64,000 bases of DNA from Verrucomicrobiia bacterium (GTDB taxonomy: Bacteria > Verrucomicrobiota > Verrucomicrobiia > Limisphaerales > UBA9464). Shown piece by piece: positions 55,512-64,000 of the stretch (position 1 is the stretch's first letter; every line of letters starts with the position of its first letter). The notes under the pieces are model-generated. The model searched no databases. It was not told where the DNA came from and was given only the letters and a program-made list of their open reading frames with translations. The stretch lies in NCBI GenBank assembly GCA_019634635.1, contig JAHCBB010000018.1, positions 1-64,000 of the forward strand. Reading direction: 5' to 3'. The position numbers and the translations under genes were made by a program.

Positions 55512-56789
55512 TCACATGGGCTTCGGCGATTCCCGCTTCCGATAGAGCTGCTCCCCGGCCTTGGGCACCAGCAGCACGCCCTCGTCCTCGCGATTCGCAA
55601 AGGCTTCCGGTCGTAGCGCGCGCCAGTCGCGGTAGCCCAGGTTGATTTCGCGGCAGACGGCCTCCGGGATCCCCGTGGCCAGGGTCACCCGCGCGCGCGG
55701 GGTCTCCACGCCGTTCTCGTAGGTCCCGGAGCCGAACACATGTGTGCAGTGCGCCAGCGTACCCCAGGGCAGGTGGCGGAATCGGTCCCATTGCTTGAGG
55801 AAATAGTCGCGGCAGTGGTAGCCGACCTCGCGAATCAACTGGCCGTGAACGACGCTGACCTGCTTCAGGTGAGGCGCAAAGATGATCAGCTCGCCGCCGT
55901 CCGCCAGGACTGGCTCCAGCTTGTACATCGCCTTCGCTCCCACCCACAACTCGTCGTACATCGGCGCCGCGCAGGAGAGGATCGTGTGATAGTCGCGGTC
56001 CTTCCAGACGATGTGATGTTGCGCGGACATTTCGGCGGCGCGTTCCCAGGCTGCCTCTGGCGTGCCGGCAAAGATCCCGACGGCACCGTCCCCCTTGGCC
56101 ACCAGGGCAAAGCACTTCTTGGGCACCTTCACGAGCGCCCCTGCGCGGTCCACGACCGCGCGGACGGGGGTTCGGGCATTTCCGATGATGGCGGCGTTGG
56201 TGACGACCGCGCCAAGCCAGTGAAAAAAATTCAGGATGTCCGGGCCGCCGACTCCCGGGAACAGGTACTTGTTGCCGCCGCTCATTCCCACCACCTCGTG
56301 CGGAAAGACGGGGCCAACAATGATCACCTCGTCGTAGTCGAAAACGCGGCGGTTGACCGCCACCGGAACGTCCATGGCGAACCGCCCCCCCGACAGCTCC
56401 CGGATTTCATCCGCGGCCAGCACCCCGAGTGGCTTTAGCGCGGCCGGATTGTCCCATTCGTGGTTGAAGAATTGGACGCTTGCGAAGGTGGTCCGCCGCT
56501 CCTCGATGCCGATTTCCAGGCGATCACAGATCGCCTCCTCGGACATCGGGGGATGGGTCCCCAGGGCGATGAGGATGTCGAAGGCGCGGGTGATGCCGCC
56601 CAGTTGGGAAAACAGGGTCTTGAACATCAGGCCGATTGGGGCCGTGCGGGTGCCATCGGGGATGATGAGCAGGATGCGGCGGCCTCGATAGGCCTCCTGC
56701 GGGCACGTCCGCGAGACGAGGCGCGCCACCTGGACGTCGGTGACCAGGCTGCCGGGAAGCGCGGTTTCGCCGCCAATGAAGCCGTCCAT
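55512..56789 (-). CDS. LarA-like (DUF2088) lactate racemase-family protein
   Basis: This 425-residue protein is of normal LarA length. 'LLIIPDGTRTAPIGLMFKTL' (PDxTR), 'ILIALGTHPPMSEEAI' (GTH) and 'GMSGGNKYLFPGVGGPDILN' are the LarA motifs. The last contains the conserved lysine that carries the nickel-pincer cofactor in known LarA. It may interconvert 2-hydroxyacids. Related glcE-glcF-lldP lies 8-12 kb away. An alternative ATG 12 codons upstream (56825) exists. No larB, larC or larE is present in the window. Confidence 0.8.
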   Translation of the reverse strand: MDGFIGGETALPGSLVTDVQVARLVSRTCPQEAYRGRRILLIIPDGTRTAPIGLMFKTLFSQLGGITRAFDILIALGTHPPMSEEAICDRLEIGIEERRTTFASVQFFNHEWDNPAALKPLGVLAADEIRELSGGRFAMDVPVAVNRRVFDYDEVIIVGPVFPHEVVGMSGGNKYLFPGVGGPDILNFFHWLGAVVTNAAIIGNARTPVRAVVDRAGALVKVPKKCFALVAKGDGAVGIFAGTPEAAWERAAEMSAQHHIVWKDRDYHTILSCAAPMYDELWVGAKAMYKLEPVLADGGELIIFAPHLKQVSVVHGQLIREVGYHCRDYFLKQWDRFRHLPWGTLAHCTHVFGSGTYENGVETPRARVTLATGIPEAVCREINLGYRDWRALRPEAFANREDEGVLLVPKAGEQLYRKRESPKPM

Positions 56790-56918
56790 GGATGTTGCGT
56801 ACCGCGGATTCCGCCGCCGCGCCATCAAAAGAGCCCGGGAGCGGAATGAACCGGATTCGTGCGCAAGGTTCGCTTGAATCCTCAGGCGTCGCGACGACAC
56901 TCGCGGGGAAACTGCGCC

Positions 56919-58187
56919 ATGAGTCGTCCCCTGAAATTTCTCCTCATCGCCGCCGCCTGTGCGATGCCTGCAACCGCCTCGGACTGGGCCTTCATCCGCG
57001 GCCCGCACGGCGATGGTTCCACCGTGGAGTCGGTGCCGTCTCCCTGGCCGCCGGGAGGGCCCCGCGTGCTTTGGCGCGTGCCGAGTTCCAACGGGTTCAG
57101 TTCCTTCGCGGTGGGCAACGGCCGCGCCATCACGCTGGAGCTCCGGACGGTGGACGGGGCGCCCCAGGAGGTGGTGGTGGCGCGTTCTGCGGATACTGGG
57201 GCGGAGTTGTGGACCCGTCCGCTGGGCCCCGTGAAGTACGACGGCGGCGGCGATTCCGGTGCGGGGAGCAACAAGGGGGGCGATGGTCCCCGTTCGACAC
57301 CCACCCTGGATGGCGATCATGTGTTCGTGACTTCCGGAAAGCTGGTGGTGAGCTGCCTTGACGCCGGAACGGGGGCGCCGGTTTGGGAGCGCGATCTCAT
57401 GAAGGATTTTGCCGGACGGAACATCACCTGGCAGAACGCGGCCTCGCCCGTCGTGGAAGGCGATCTGGTGTTGGTGGCCGGAGGGGGCGCGGGACAATCG
57501 CTCATCGCGTTTCGAAAATCGGATGGATCGGTGGTTTGGAAGGGGTTTGACGAGACCATGACCCACGCGACGCCAACGCCGGCAACGCTCCATGGGCAAC
57601 GCCAGGTGATCTACTTCCTGAAATCCGGGCTGTTGTCGGTGGACCCGGGCACCGGAGTCGAGCTGTGGCGCTTTGCATTCCCGTTCCGGACTTCGACCGC
57701 CGCCTCGCCGGTGGTCGCCGGGGATCTGGTGTATTGCTCGGCCGGCTATGGAGTTGGCGCGGGTGCGTGCCGGGTGACGCGGGAGGGCGACCGCTGGACG
57801 GCGTCGCCGGTCTACCGGTTTGAAGGCAACAACCCACTCGCCAATCATTGGTCCACGCCGGTGCTGCGGGAGGGCCACCTCTACGGGATGTTCCAGTTCA
57901 AGGAATATGGGAGCGGCCCGGTCAAGTGCGTCAACGCGGCCACGGGGAAGGTCACCTGGGAACAGCCCGGGTTTGGGCCAGGCAACGTGATTCTTGCCGA
58001 CGGCCAGATTCTGGCGCTGAGCGACGATGGACATCTGGTGCTGATCGCCGCCGAGCCATTGCGGTATCGGGAGCTGGCGCGGGCCAAGGTGCTTGCGGGC
58101 AAATGTTGGACCACCCCGGCACTGAGCCAAGGGCGCGTCTACGCCCGGAGTACCCAAGAGGCAGTCTGCCTCGATTTCGGCCCTTGA
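56919..58187 (+). CDS. PQQ-like beta-propeller protein, exported
   Basis: This 422-residue protein has a signal peptide (MSRPLKFLLIAAACAMPATA) and 'SDWAFIRGPHGDGSTVE' at the propeller entry. Blades contain 'GDGPRSTPTLDGDHVFVTSG', 'DAGTGAPVWERDL' and 'NAATGKVTWEQPGFG'. It is the same type as the gene at 35184-36407. The exact role is unknown. It is divergent from the LarA-like gene with a 129-bp gap. Confidence 0.85.
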   Translation: MSRPLKFLLIAAACAMPATASDWAFIRGPHGDGSTVESVPSPWPPGGPRVLWRVPSSNGFSSFAVGNGRAITLELRTVDGAPQEVVVARSADTGAELWTRPLGPVKYDGGGDSGAGSNKGGDGPRSTPTLDGDHVFVTSGKLVVSCLDAGTGAPVWERDLMKDFAGRNITWQNAASPVVEGDLVLVAGGGAGQSLIAFRKSDGSVVWKGFDETMTHATPTPATLHGQRQVIYFLKSGLLSVDPGTGVELWRFAFPFRTSTAASPVVAGDLVYCSAGYGVGAGACRVTREGDRWTASPVYRFEGNNPLANHWSTPVLREGHLYGMFQFKEYGSGPVKCVNAATGKVTWEQPGFGPGNVILADGQILALSDDGHLVLIAAEPLRYRELARAKVLAGKCWTTPALSQGRVYARSTQEAVCLDFGP

Positions 58188-58353
58188 CGAAACAAGATCG
58201 GGGGAGTTGGCCGCCAAGGCCGCTCCGCGCCCCGAACGGCGAATCCGGCTCCCGCCGGTTCGCTCCGGGATCCACGCAAGCCCCGTGGCACGCCACCTCG
58301 TCGCGATGCCGCACCACCCCATGGCCGCGCCGTCACTGCGGGCCCTGCACGCA

Positions 58354-60864
58354 TCAGGGCACGGGGCAGGGAGCCGCCTTCCAGATCTCTGCGGCGTATT
58401 CGGAGATGGTCCGGTCGCTGGAAAACCAGCCGGAGGCGGCGACGTTGAGCACCACGCGCCGCCACCAGTTATGGGGATCCGCGCGCAGCGCCAGCAGTCG
58501 CGCGTCCGCCTCCAGGTACGAGGACAAGTCCGCAAGGTGCCGGAAGTGGTCGCCGTGCGTGAGGAGGGCATCGAGGATGGGTCCGAACACCCCGGGTTCG
58601 TACGCGCTGAATCCGTTGGATGCGATCGCCTCAAGCGCGTCGCGGGTCTCGGGTTCATGGTCCCGATGCCACCAAGGACTGTACCAGCCGGCACTGGCAC
58701 TCACCTGCTCTGCGGTCAGTCCGAAAAAGAAGAAATTCTCCTCCCCCGCCGCCTGCGCCATCTCGATGGTGGCGCCGTCGCGGGTTCCGAGGGTGAGGGC
58801 GCCATTCATCATGAACTTCATGTTGCTGGTGCCACTGGCCTCGTATCCGGCGGTTGAGATCTGGTTGGAGACATCGGCGGCCGGGATCAGCCGCTCGGCA
58901 AGCGTCGCACAGTATTCAGGGAGGAAGATCACCCGGATCCGGTCCCGCACCGCGGGGTCTCCCGCGATGGTGCCGGCCAGGTTGTTGATGAACTTGATGA
59001 TGACCTTCGCGAGGTGGTAGGCGGGCGCGGCCTTGCCCGCGAAGAAGAAGGTCCGTGGCGCCAGATCCAGGCCGGGATTCGCACGGAGCCGGTGGTAGAG
59101 CACAACGATGCGCAGGGCGTTGAGCAACTGCCGCTTGTACTCGTGGATGCGTTTGACCTGGCAGTCGAATAGGGAGTCGGGATCCACGGACTGTCCAAGG
59201 GATGTCTTCAGCCAGCTGGCAAACCGGACCTTGGCGGCCCGTTTGGCGTCCCGGACCGCGTCGCGAAATCCAGCGTCCTCCGCCAGGGGCCGCAGTCGGG
59301 CGAGTTGCGACAGGTCTGCGATCCAGCCGTCGCCGATGGCCCCGGAAACGACCGCGGACAGTTCGGGGTTGCAGAGGCGGAGCCATCGGCGTGGGGTGAC
59401 GCCATTGGTTTTGTTGTTGAAGCGTTCCGGAAACAGGGCGGCGAAATCGGGGACGGTCTGGGTCCGCAACAGACCCGAATGGATGGCGGCCACGCCGTTG
59501 GTGCTGTGGCAGCCCACGATCGCCAGGTGGGCCATCCGCACCTTTTGGGACGCACCCCCGCCGATCAGACTGACCCGCTGAACCAGCGGCTCGTCGCCGG
59601 GGAAACGCGACCGGACATCCTCCAGAAATCGTCGGTTGATCTCGTAGATGATCTCCAGGTGTCTCGGCAGGAGGCGCTCGAACCAGACCACCGGCCACTG
59701 TTCAAGCGCCTCGGGAAGCAGGGTGTGGTTGGTGTAGCCGAGGGTACGGACTGTGAGATCCCAGGCGGTGTCCCAGGCCAGCGTTGCCTCATCGAGCAGG
59801 ATGCGCATCAACTCCGGCACCGCGAGGGTCGGGTGGGTGTCGTTGAGCTGGATGGCCGCCTTTTCGGGCAGGGCGCTCCAGGGGGCCCCGGACGCGCGGA
59901 ACCGTCGGATCAGGTCGGCCAGTGAGCAGGCGACCAGGAAGTATTCCTGAAGGAACCGCAGGCCCTGGCCCTGCAGCGTCGAGTCGTCGGGGTAGAGCAC
60001 CCGGGTGAGGGACTCCGCTTCCAGGGTTTCCGAGAGGGCGCCGACGAAGTCGCCGCTGCTGAATTCCTGAAAGTTGAAGAAGTCATGGGCGGCCGCACCC
60101 CAGAGGCGCAGGGTGTTGATGGTCCGCCCGCCATAGCCGACCACGGGGCGGTCATAGGGGATGCCGATCAGGCTGGAGGGCTTTCCCGGGATGGCGCGCA
60201 ACGAGCCCCCCCGGAGTTCGAAGCTGCAGCCCAGGCGCACCTCCACCGATTCCTCCGGCCGCGCCACTTCCCACGGGTCGGGACGCCGCAGCCAGTTGTC
60301 AGCGGTTTCCCGCTGCCAACCGTCCTGGAGCGTCTGGCGGAAAATCCCGTATTCATACCGCAGCCCGTAGCCCATGGCCGGAAGTTGCAGGCTGGCCATT
60401 GAATCGAGGAAACACGCAGCCAGCCGGCCCAGGCCGCCGTTGCCAAGGCCGGCATCCGGCTCCTGCTCCAGCAGGGCAATCGCGTCGAGTCCCTTTTGCC
60501 GCGCCGCATGGGCCACCACGGGATCGAGTTGGAGGTTGGTGATGTTGTTGGCCAGGGAGCGTCCGATCAGGAACTCGAGCGACAGGTAGTAGATCCGTTT
60601 GGGATCCTCGCGCCGGTAGGTTTCCTCGGTGCGCACCCAGCGCTGGGCGAGCACGTCGCGGATGGAAGCCGCTACGGCCTCGAAGCGGGTGCGCTCGCTG
60701 GCCGCCTCGGGGGCCACCACATGGTCGAACAGCACATGCCGTTCGTAGAGGGCATTTTCATTGCCGTGAAACCGGATCGGGCCGCAGCCGTACTGGTCCA
60801 GCAGGGCGGCGACCGTCGAGGGCGGCGATTCGGTTTTCGTGGAGTTCTTCGCTTTGGGAGGCAT
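58354..60864 (-). CDS. glgP: Glycogen/starch phosphorylase
   Basis: This 836-residue PLP enzyme releases glucose-1-phosphate from glycogen. 'RIYYLSLEFLIGRSLANNITN' (in part), 'LGNGGLGRLAACFLDSMA', 'TNHTLLPEALEQWP' and the PLP site 'YEASGTSNMKFMMNGALTLG' are all present. The ATG at 60862-60864 (MPPKAKNSTK) gives the normal length. The upstream open frame to 61287 has no similarity. It stands alone, and no other glycogen gene is adjacent. Confidence 0.95.
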   Translation of the reverse strand: MPPKAKNSTKTESPPSTVAALLDQYGCGPIRFHGNENALYERHVLFDHVVAPEAASERTRFEAVAASIRDVLAQRWVRTEETYRREDPKRIYYLSLEFLIGRSLANNITNLQLDPVVAHAARQKGLDAIALLEQEPDAGLGNGGLGRLAACFLDSMASLQLPAMGYGLRYEYGIFRQTLQDGWQRETADNWLRRPDPWEVARPEESVEVRLGCSFELRGGSLRAIPGKPSSLIGIPYDRPVVGYGGRTINTLRLWGAAAHDFFNFQEFSSGDFVGALSETLEAESLTRVLYPDDSTLQGQGLRFLQEYFLVACSLADLIRRFRASGAPWSALPEKAAIQLNDTHPTLAVPELMRILLDEATLAWDTAWDLTVRTLGYTNHTLLPEALEQWPVVWFERLLPRHLEIIYEINRRFLEDVRSRFPGDEPLVQRVSLIGGGASQKVRMAHLAIVGCHSTNGVAAIHSGLLRTQTVPDFAALFPERFNNKTNGVTPRRWLRLCNPELSAVVSGAIGDGWIADLSQLARLRPLAEDAGFRDAVRDAKRAAKVRFASWLKTSLGQSVDPDSLFDCQVKRIHEYKRQLLNALRIVVLYHRLRANPGLDLAPRTFFFAGKAAPAYHLAKVIIKFINNLAGTIAGDPAVRDRIRVIFLPEYCATLAERLIPAADVSNQISTAGYEASGTSNMKFMMNGALTLGTRDGATIEMAQAAGEENFFFFGLTAEQVSASAGWYSPWWHRDHEPETRDALEAIASNGFSAYEPGVFGPILDALLTHGDHFRHLADLSSYLEADARLLALRADPHNWWRRVVLNVAASGWFSSDRTISEYAAEIWKAAPCPVP

Positions 60865-61038
60865 GAGAGTTTCCTGGGGCCTGAACGTGAATGGCTGCGC
60901 CGCGCCCCGGGATCCCGCCATGAAATTCTCGAATTTCCAACCCGACATTTTCCCGGCTCTGCGGTTCAGGCAATACAAATATAGTGACAGGTTCAATAAC
61001 GATTGACGGCAGCGACTGAAGCGGACAGTGTCGCCCTC

Positions 61039-62016
61039 ATGCGCATGGCACGGATCAAGGCGAGGGCCGAAGCAGGACAGACGGGGGTGTATCATTGCAT
61101 CTCCCGGGTCGTGGGTGGCGAGCGGTTGCTCGATGATCTGTGCAAGGAGAAGCTCGCCGAAATCCTCATCAAACTCGCCCGGTTCTGCGGGATCGAGATC
61201 ATCACCTACTGCATGATGGGCAACCACTTCCACCTGCTCCTGCGTGTCCCGGCAGCCGGGGAAGTCCCGGATGCGGAATTGCTGCAACGATTGGAGGAGT
61301 TCTACGGAAAGAATGGCGTCCTAAGCGTCGTGGCCCGGGAGGATGTGGCGAAACGCGGGGCTTTGGATCCCATCTTGCGCCAGTCGCTGCTGGAACGGAT
61401 GGGCGATGTGTCCGCCTTCATGAAGGAGTTCAAACAGCGCTTCAGCCGTTGGTACAACCGCCAGAGCGGACGCTTTGGCACGCTGTGGGCCGAACGTTTC
61501 AAGAGCGTATTGATCGAGGACAACCCGGGGACGGTCCGCATGGTGGCCACGTACATTGACCTCAATCCGGTCCGGGCCGGAATCGTGCAGGATCCCAAAG
61601 ACTACCGGTTTTGTGGCTATGCCGCGGCCTTGGCGGGCAACCGCAGGCTGCGCAGCGGGTTGATGAGCTGCTTGTCGCCGGCAGCCTGGGGGGAGGCGGC
61701 CGCGGAATATCGGCGGAGCCTCTTCGTGACGGCTGGAAGTCCGGGGCGCAGTGACACGGTGGCCTTGGATCGGGAGACGATTCTGGAGGAATTGCGGCGC
61801 GGCGGCGCATTGAGCCTCCCGCAGGTGCTGCGACTGCGCGTGCGGCACCTGACCGATGGGGTGGTGCTGGGATCCAAGGCGTTCGTAAACGAGGTGTTTG
61901 TCCAACACCGGGAACGCTTCGGTGCCAAACGCAAGGACGGGGCGCGGCGGATTCGCGGCGTACCCTTGCCTGAAATCTGTGTGCTCAGGGATCTGCAGGT
62001 GCGCACGGTCGCCTAA
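61039..62016 (+). CDS. REP-associated tyrosine transposase (RAYT, Y1 HUH type), intact
   Basis: This 325-residue protein has 'YHCISRVVGGERLL' at the start, the HUH metal motif GNHFHLLL (H63/H65) and 'FKQRFSRWYNRQSGRFGTLW' with the candidate catalytic Tyr139. 'YIDLNPVRAGIVQDPKDY' follows, and the C-terminal DNA-binding-like part ends 'ICVLRDLQVRTVA'. Such single-copy transposases nick and move REP palindromes. The remnant at 38847-39430 is a relative. The ATG at 61039 was chosen over an upstream TTG (61003). Confidence 0.9.
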   Translation: MRMARIKARAEAGQTGVYHCISRVVGGERLLDDLCKEKLAEILIKLARFCGIEIITYCMMGNHFHLLLRVPAAGEVPDAELLQRLEEFYGKNGVLSVVAREDVAKRGALDPILRQSLLERMGDVSAFMKEFKQRFSRWYNRQSGRFGTLWAERFKSVLIEDNPGTVRMVATYIDLNPVRAGIVQDPKDYRFCGYAAALAGNRRLRSGLMSCLSPAAWGEAAAEYRRSLFVTAGSPGRSDTVALDRETILEELRRGGALSLPQVLRLRVRHLTDGVVLGSKAFVNEVFVQHRERFGAKRKDGARRIRGVPLPEICVLRDLQVRTVA

Positions 62017-62410
62017 ATTGCGGAGTTTCCGTCTCGCGTATGCGAGAGTCGAACGGGTCGCCGCCGCCGCCGGGTCCCATTCACCGGCGCTTCCCACCTT
62101 GTCCTGGCGACAGGATCAACGTCGGCATTGACCCTGTGGCGTCAGCGTCCCCGTTTGCGCTGCCAGACGCCCTCAGTGAATCCATTGCTTCCACACCCGG
62201 ATTCGGGGGTGCTGTCGGCCGCAATTTCACAGGACCGCGCCAGGCGCTGCTGGGTTCAGGAAGGGCCCGGTTCGACCGGTCGCATTGCCATGGCGCGTCG
62301 GTCTGGTCGAAAAGCAGCGAGGCGCCGCGCGTGCTCCAAGGCGCTTCGAGCGTCCTGAAACCAAGAGGTGCCGGCTTGACAGGAATTTCTGTAGTGACAG
62401 AACTATCGGT
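62017..62410. other. Intergenic region with a regulator promoter at its right end
   Basis: In this 394-bp gap between the RAYT gene and the GbsR/MarR gene, most holds no recognisable gene or structure. The last 40 bp contain a TTGACA box (62376-62381) and a 16-bp palindrome listed separately. Confidence 0.5.
62387..62402. promoter_or_regulatory. Candidate operator palindrome of the GbsR/MarR-type regulator
   Basis: TTCTGTAGTGACAGAA is a perfect inverted repeat (6-bp arms, 4-bp centre), 8 bp upstream of the regulator's ATG and just after a TTGACA-like -35 box at 62376-62381. MarR-family proteins often bind such a palindrome to control their own gene. The assignment is an inference from position. 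Confidence 0.55.
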
Positions 62411-62974
62411 ATGGAAACGTTGACGGCACCCGAACAGAAATTTGTCCTCCACTGGGGTGAGATGGGGGCACGGTGGGGCATCAACCGCACGGTGGCGCAG
62501 GTGCAGGCGTTGCTCTTCCTCTCGCCGCGCCCGATGCCGGCCGAGGAGGTGCAGGAGATTCTCGGGGTGGCCCGGTCCAATGTGAGCAGCAGCCTGCGGG
62601 AACTTCAGGGGTGGGGCCTGGTGCGGCTGGTCCATCTCCCGGGGGACCGACGCGACCATTTCGAGACCAAGAAGGATGTGTGGGATCTGTTCCGGACCGT
62701 GCTGGAGGAGCGCAAGAAACGGGAGGTGGATCCGACGCTCGCGGTGCTGCGGGAATGTCTGGCCGAGGCGGAGGCCGACCGGGGCACCAGCGAATACAGC
62801 GAGACGCGCCTCCGGGAGCTGCACGACTTTTTCGACACCACCAACCGGTGGTACTCGCAGTTTCGAGGATGGCCCGTGGCGGCCGTGAATCGCCTGGCGC
62901 GGCTTGGGGACAAGGCCTTCCAGTTGCTCAAACTGCCCGGCGCCGCCGGCGTGGGCGGAAGGGAAGCCCGATGA
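62411..62974 (+). CDS. GbsR/MarR-family transcriptional regulator
   Basis: This 187-residue protein has a winged helix-turn-helix at ~25-85 ('MPAEEVQEILGVARSNVSSS', 'LRELQGWGLVRLVHLPGDRR'). A helical dimerisation region follows ('FFDTTNRWYSQFRGWP'). It resembles the GbsR subgroup of MarR repressors. The ATG at 62411 is close behind a palindromic operator candidate. Its stop overlaps the next gene by 4 bp, so it probably controls that gene as well as itself. Confidence 0.88.
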   Translation: METLTAPEQKFVLHWGEMGARWGINRTVAQVQALLFLSPRPMPAEEVQEILGVARSNVSSSLRELQGWGLVRLVHLPGDRRDHFETKKDVWDLFRTVLEERKKREVDPTLAVLRECLAEAEADRGTSEYSETRLRELHDFFDTTNRWYSQFRGWPVAAVNRLARLGDKAFQLLKLPGAAGVGGREAR

Positions 62975-63441
62975 AGACTGTCAGCGCGTCGGGTCCGGTA
63001 CCCGCCCCTCCGGACGGTTTTCCCGGGGCGGCTTCGGGGTGGGTGTTTTTTGACGCCATCTGCCCGGTCTGCATCGGCATTGTGAACCGGTGGGGGGGGC
63101 TCTTCCGGCGTCACGGGTACGTGTTTGTGCCGCTGCAGGAGCCCTGGGTGTCGCCGGTCCTTGGGGTGAGCTCGGAGGAGTTGCGCCGCGAAATGAAGCT
63201 TCGGCGCCGGGACGGCGTGGTGATCGGCGGGATCGAGGCGTGGAGGGAGTTGGGGCGTTCGCTGCCCTGGATTCGCCCGTTGGTCGCCCTGGCGGGCTGG
63301 CCTGTCCTCCGTCCTCTTGCCGACGCCGCCTACCGCTGGATTGCGGCCAACCGCTATTGCCTGGGCGGCGTTTGTCCCGGACCGGAGGGTCCATCGCGGC
63401 ATCCGATGCGCCGCAGCAGTGCCGCCCTCGAACTGCCCTGA
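62971..63441 (+). CDS. DCC family (DUF393) thiol-disulfide oxidoreductase-like protein
   Basis: This 156-residue protein has 'GWVFFDAICPVCIGIVNRW', with the CxxC of the thioredoxin-like DCC family (usually DGDCxxC). 'FVPLQEPW' and a terminal 'RYCLGGVC' carry more cysteines. A GGAAGGGA motif precedes the ATG, and the gene overlaps the regulator (ATGA). It is a predicted redox protein, and the partner is unknown. Confidence 0.82.
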   Translation: MKTVSASGPVPAPPDGFPGAASGWVFFDAICPVCIGIVNRWGGLFRRHGYVFVPLQEPWVSPVLGVSSEELRREMKLRRRDGVVIGGIEAWRELGRSLPWIRPLVALAGWPVLRPLADAAYRWIAANRYCLGGVCPGPEGPSRHPMRRSSAALELP

Positions 63442-63499
63442 ATCGGGTGCGCCCCCCGCGGCCGCAGGACTGGCATCGGCTTTGACGCGCGGCCCGGGG

Positions 63500-63560
63500 G
63501 GAGCCTCACCTCCAGGGGTGCGGATGGGCGGTTCTGGTGCGATGAGGCTCCGCCGAACCG
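63500..63560. repeat. Dispersed inverted repeat, second copy of the TGAGGCTCCGCCGAACCG motif
   Basis: The arms GGAGCCTCA (63500-63508) and TGAGGCTCC (63543-63551) form an inverted pair. TGAGGCTCCGCCGAACCG at 63543-63560 is identical to 43394-43411. A further shared block follows downstream (TGTGG, GAGTCC, CACGCG near 63583-63602). The remainder of 63442-63697 holds no gene. Confidence 0.6.
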
Positions 63561-63697
63561 AACGGCCAGCCGCAGGTTGGATCTGTGGCGAGTCCCCACG
63601 CGGACGGCTCGTCGGAGGTCCCATCGGGTGAGGTTCAACCTCCGTCGGAGTGCCAGACTTCTTGCAGAATGGGGCGTCTGGCGGTACGCAATGGGGA

Positions 63698-64000
63698 ATG
63701 AAGCCTTGGCTGCTCCTCGCATTGATGATGTTGACGTCCGTGTCCAAGGCTCAGCAGGCGGCTCCGCCCGTTGTGAACCTCGTTCGGGTGGAGGCGGCGC
63801 CCGTTCAGGCCGGTGGTGCGGGCGGGGCAGGGGGTGCGGCCGGTGCGGGCGCGATCGGTGGCATCAGTCATGTGACCCGTCCGGGATCACCCGCGGTGTC
63901 CATCCGGGCCGGGGCCTCGTTCTTCGCCGCCGGAGGCCTCCAGGGCATCGTGGCTCCCGTGGCCCCGGGAGCAGCCGGTGGTCCGGTGCTCGTGGCCACC
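63698..64000 (+). CDS. Start of an exported Gly/Ala-rich protein (runs off the window)
   Basis: The frame opens with ATG at 63698 (MKPWLLLALMMLTSVSKAQQ, a signal peptide). It stays open to the window end with Gly/Ala/Val-rich sequence ('AGGAGGAAGAGAIGGI', 'AAGGLQGIVAPVAPG'). No family is recognisable from the first 101 residues. It could be a repetitive surface or autotransporter-type protein. Confidence 0.6.
   Translation, partial: MKPWLLLALMMLTSVSKAQQAAPPVVNLVRVEAAPVQAGGAGGAGGAAGAGAIGGISHVTRPGSPAVSIRAGASFFAAGGLQGIVAPVAPGAAGGPVLVAT

Overview
This GC-rich window looks like chromosome of a Verrucomicrobiota bacterium (Limisphaerales/Pedosphaera-like). That placement is an inference from gene content: a PSCyt1-DUF1549-DUF1553 protein paired with a Tat-exported DUF1501 protein, a DUF5690 carrier, PQQ-like beta-propellers, REP-associated tyrosine transposases, an S8 protease with a P-domain, and a GntP/sugar-acid dehydratase cassette. 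No rRNA or tRNA gene was seen.

Layout. 0-1.5 kb: the end of an integron-type integrase, a SUKH/SMI1-like gene and a remnant of a second integrase. 1.5-8.5 kb: a small Cys-rich secreted protein followed by a CusC-CusB-CusA-type heavy-metal efflux operon. 8.5-13.4 kb: secreted endo/exonuclease/phosphatase-family protein, msrA, rpsA with a clear terminator, and a galM-type epimerase. 13.6-14.4 kb: a DUF1573 protein. 14.4-21.7 kb: a diversity-generating retroelement (DGR). 21.9-24.6 kb: a cyclase/NB-ARC/TPR signalling protein. 24.7-29.3 kb: sugar-acid permease, dehydratase and DapA-family enzyme. 29.4-37.8 kb: prolyl oligopeptidase, DUF5690 carrier, phosphodiesterase-type protein, beta-propeller, LOG-family enzyme and HAD protein. 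37.8-40.0 kb: gene debris (purD, transposase and ankyrin remnants). 40.2-47.6 kb: DUF4097 protein, trpA-manC, a tandem repeat array, and a glcE-glcF-lldP operon. 47.6-58.2 kb: S8 protease, recF, the DUF1553/DUF1501 pair, a LarA-like protein and a second beta-propeller. 58.3-64 kb: glycogen phosphorylase, an intact RAYT transposase, a GbsR/MarR regulator overlapping a DCC-family gene, and the start of a secreted protein.

The outstanding system is the DGR. A formylglycine-generating-enzyme-fold target gene carries a 130-bp variable repeat (VR). It is followed by an HRDC accessory gene and a DGR-type reverse transcriptase (RT) with the IGxxxSQ and YMDD motifs. A 130-bp template repeat (TR) lies inside the 3' part of the RT reading frame. 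By eye, 18 of the 19 TR/VR differences fall on TR adenines, which is the DGR signature. HRDC, RT and a ROCO (LRR-Roc-COR) gene overlap stepwise by 4 bp, so the diversified protein and a GTPase signalling protein appear to belong to one cassette. The ROCO gene is split by a 1,445-bp IS4-like element with perfect 17-bp inverted repeats and a 9-bp target duplication. Removing the element on paper restores one 1,039-residue reading frame.
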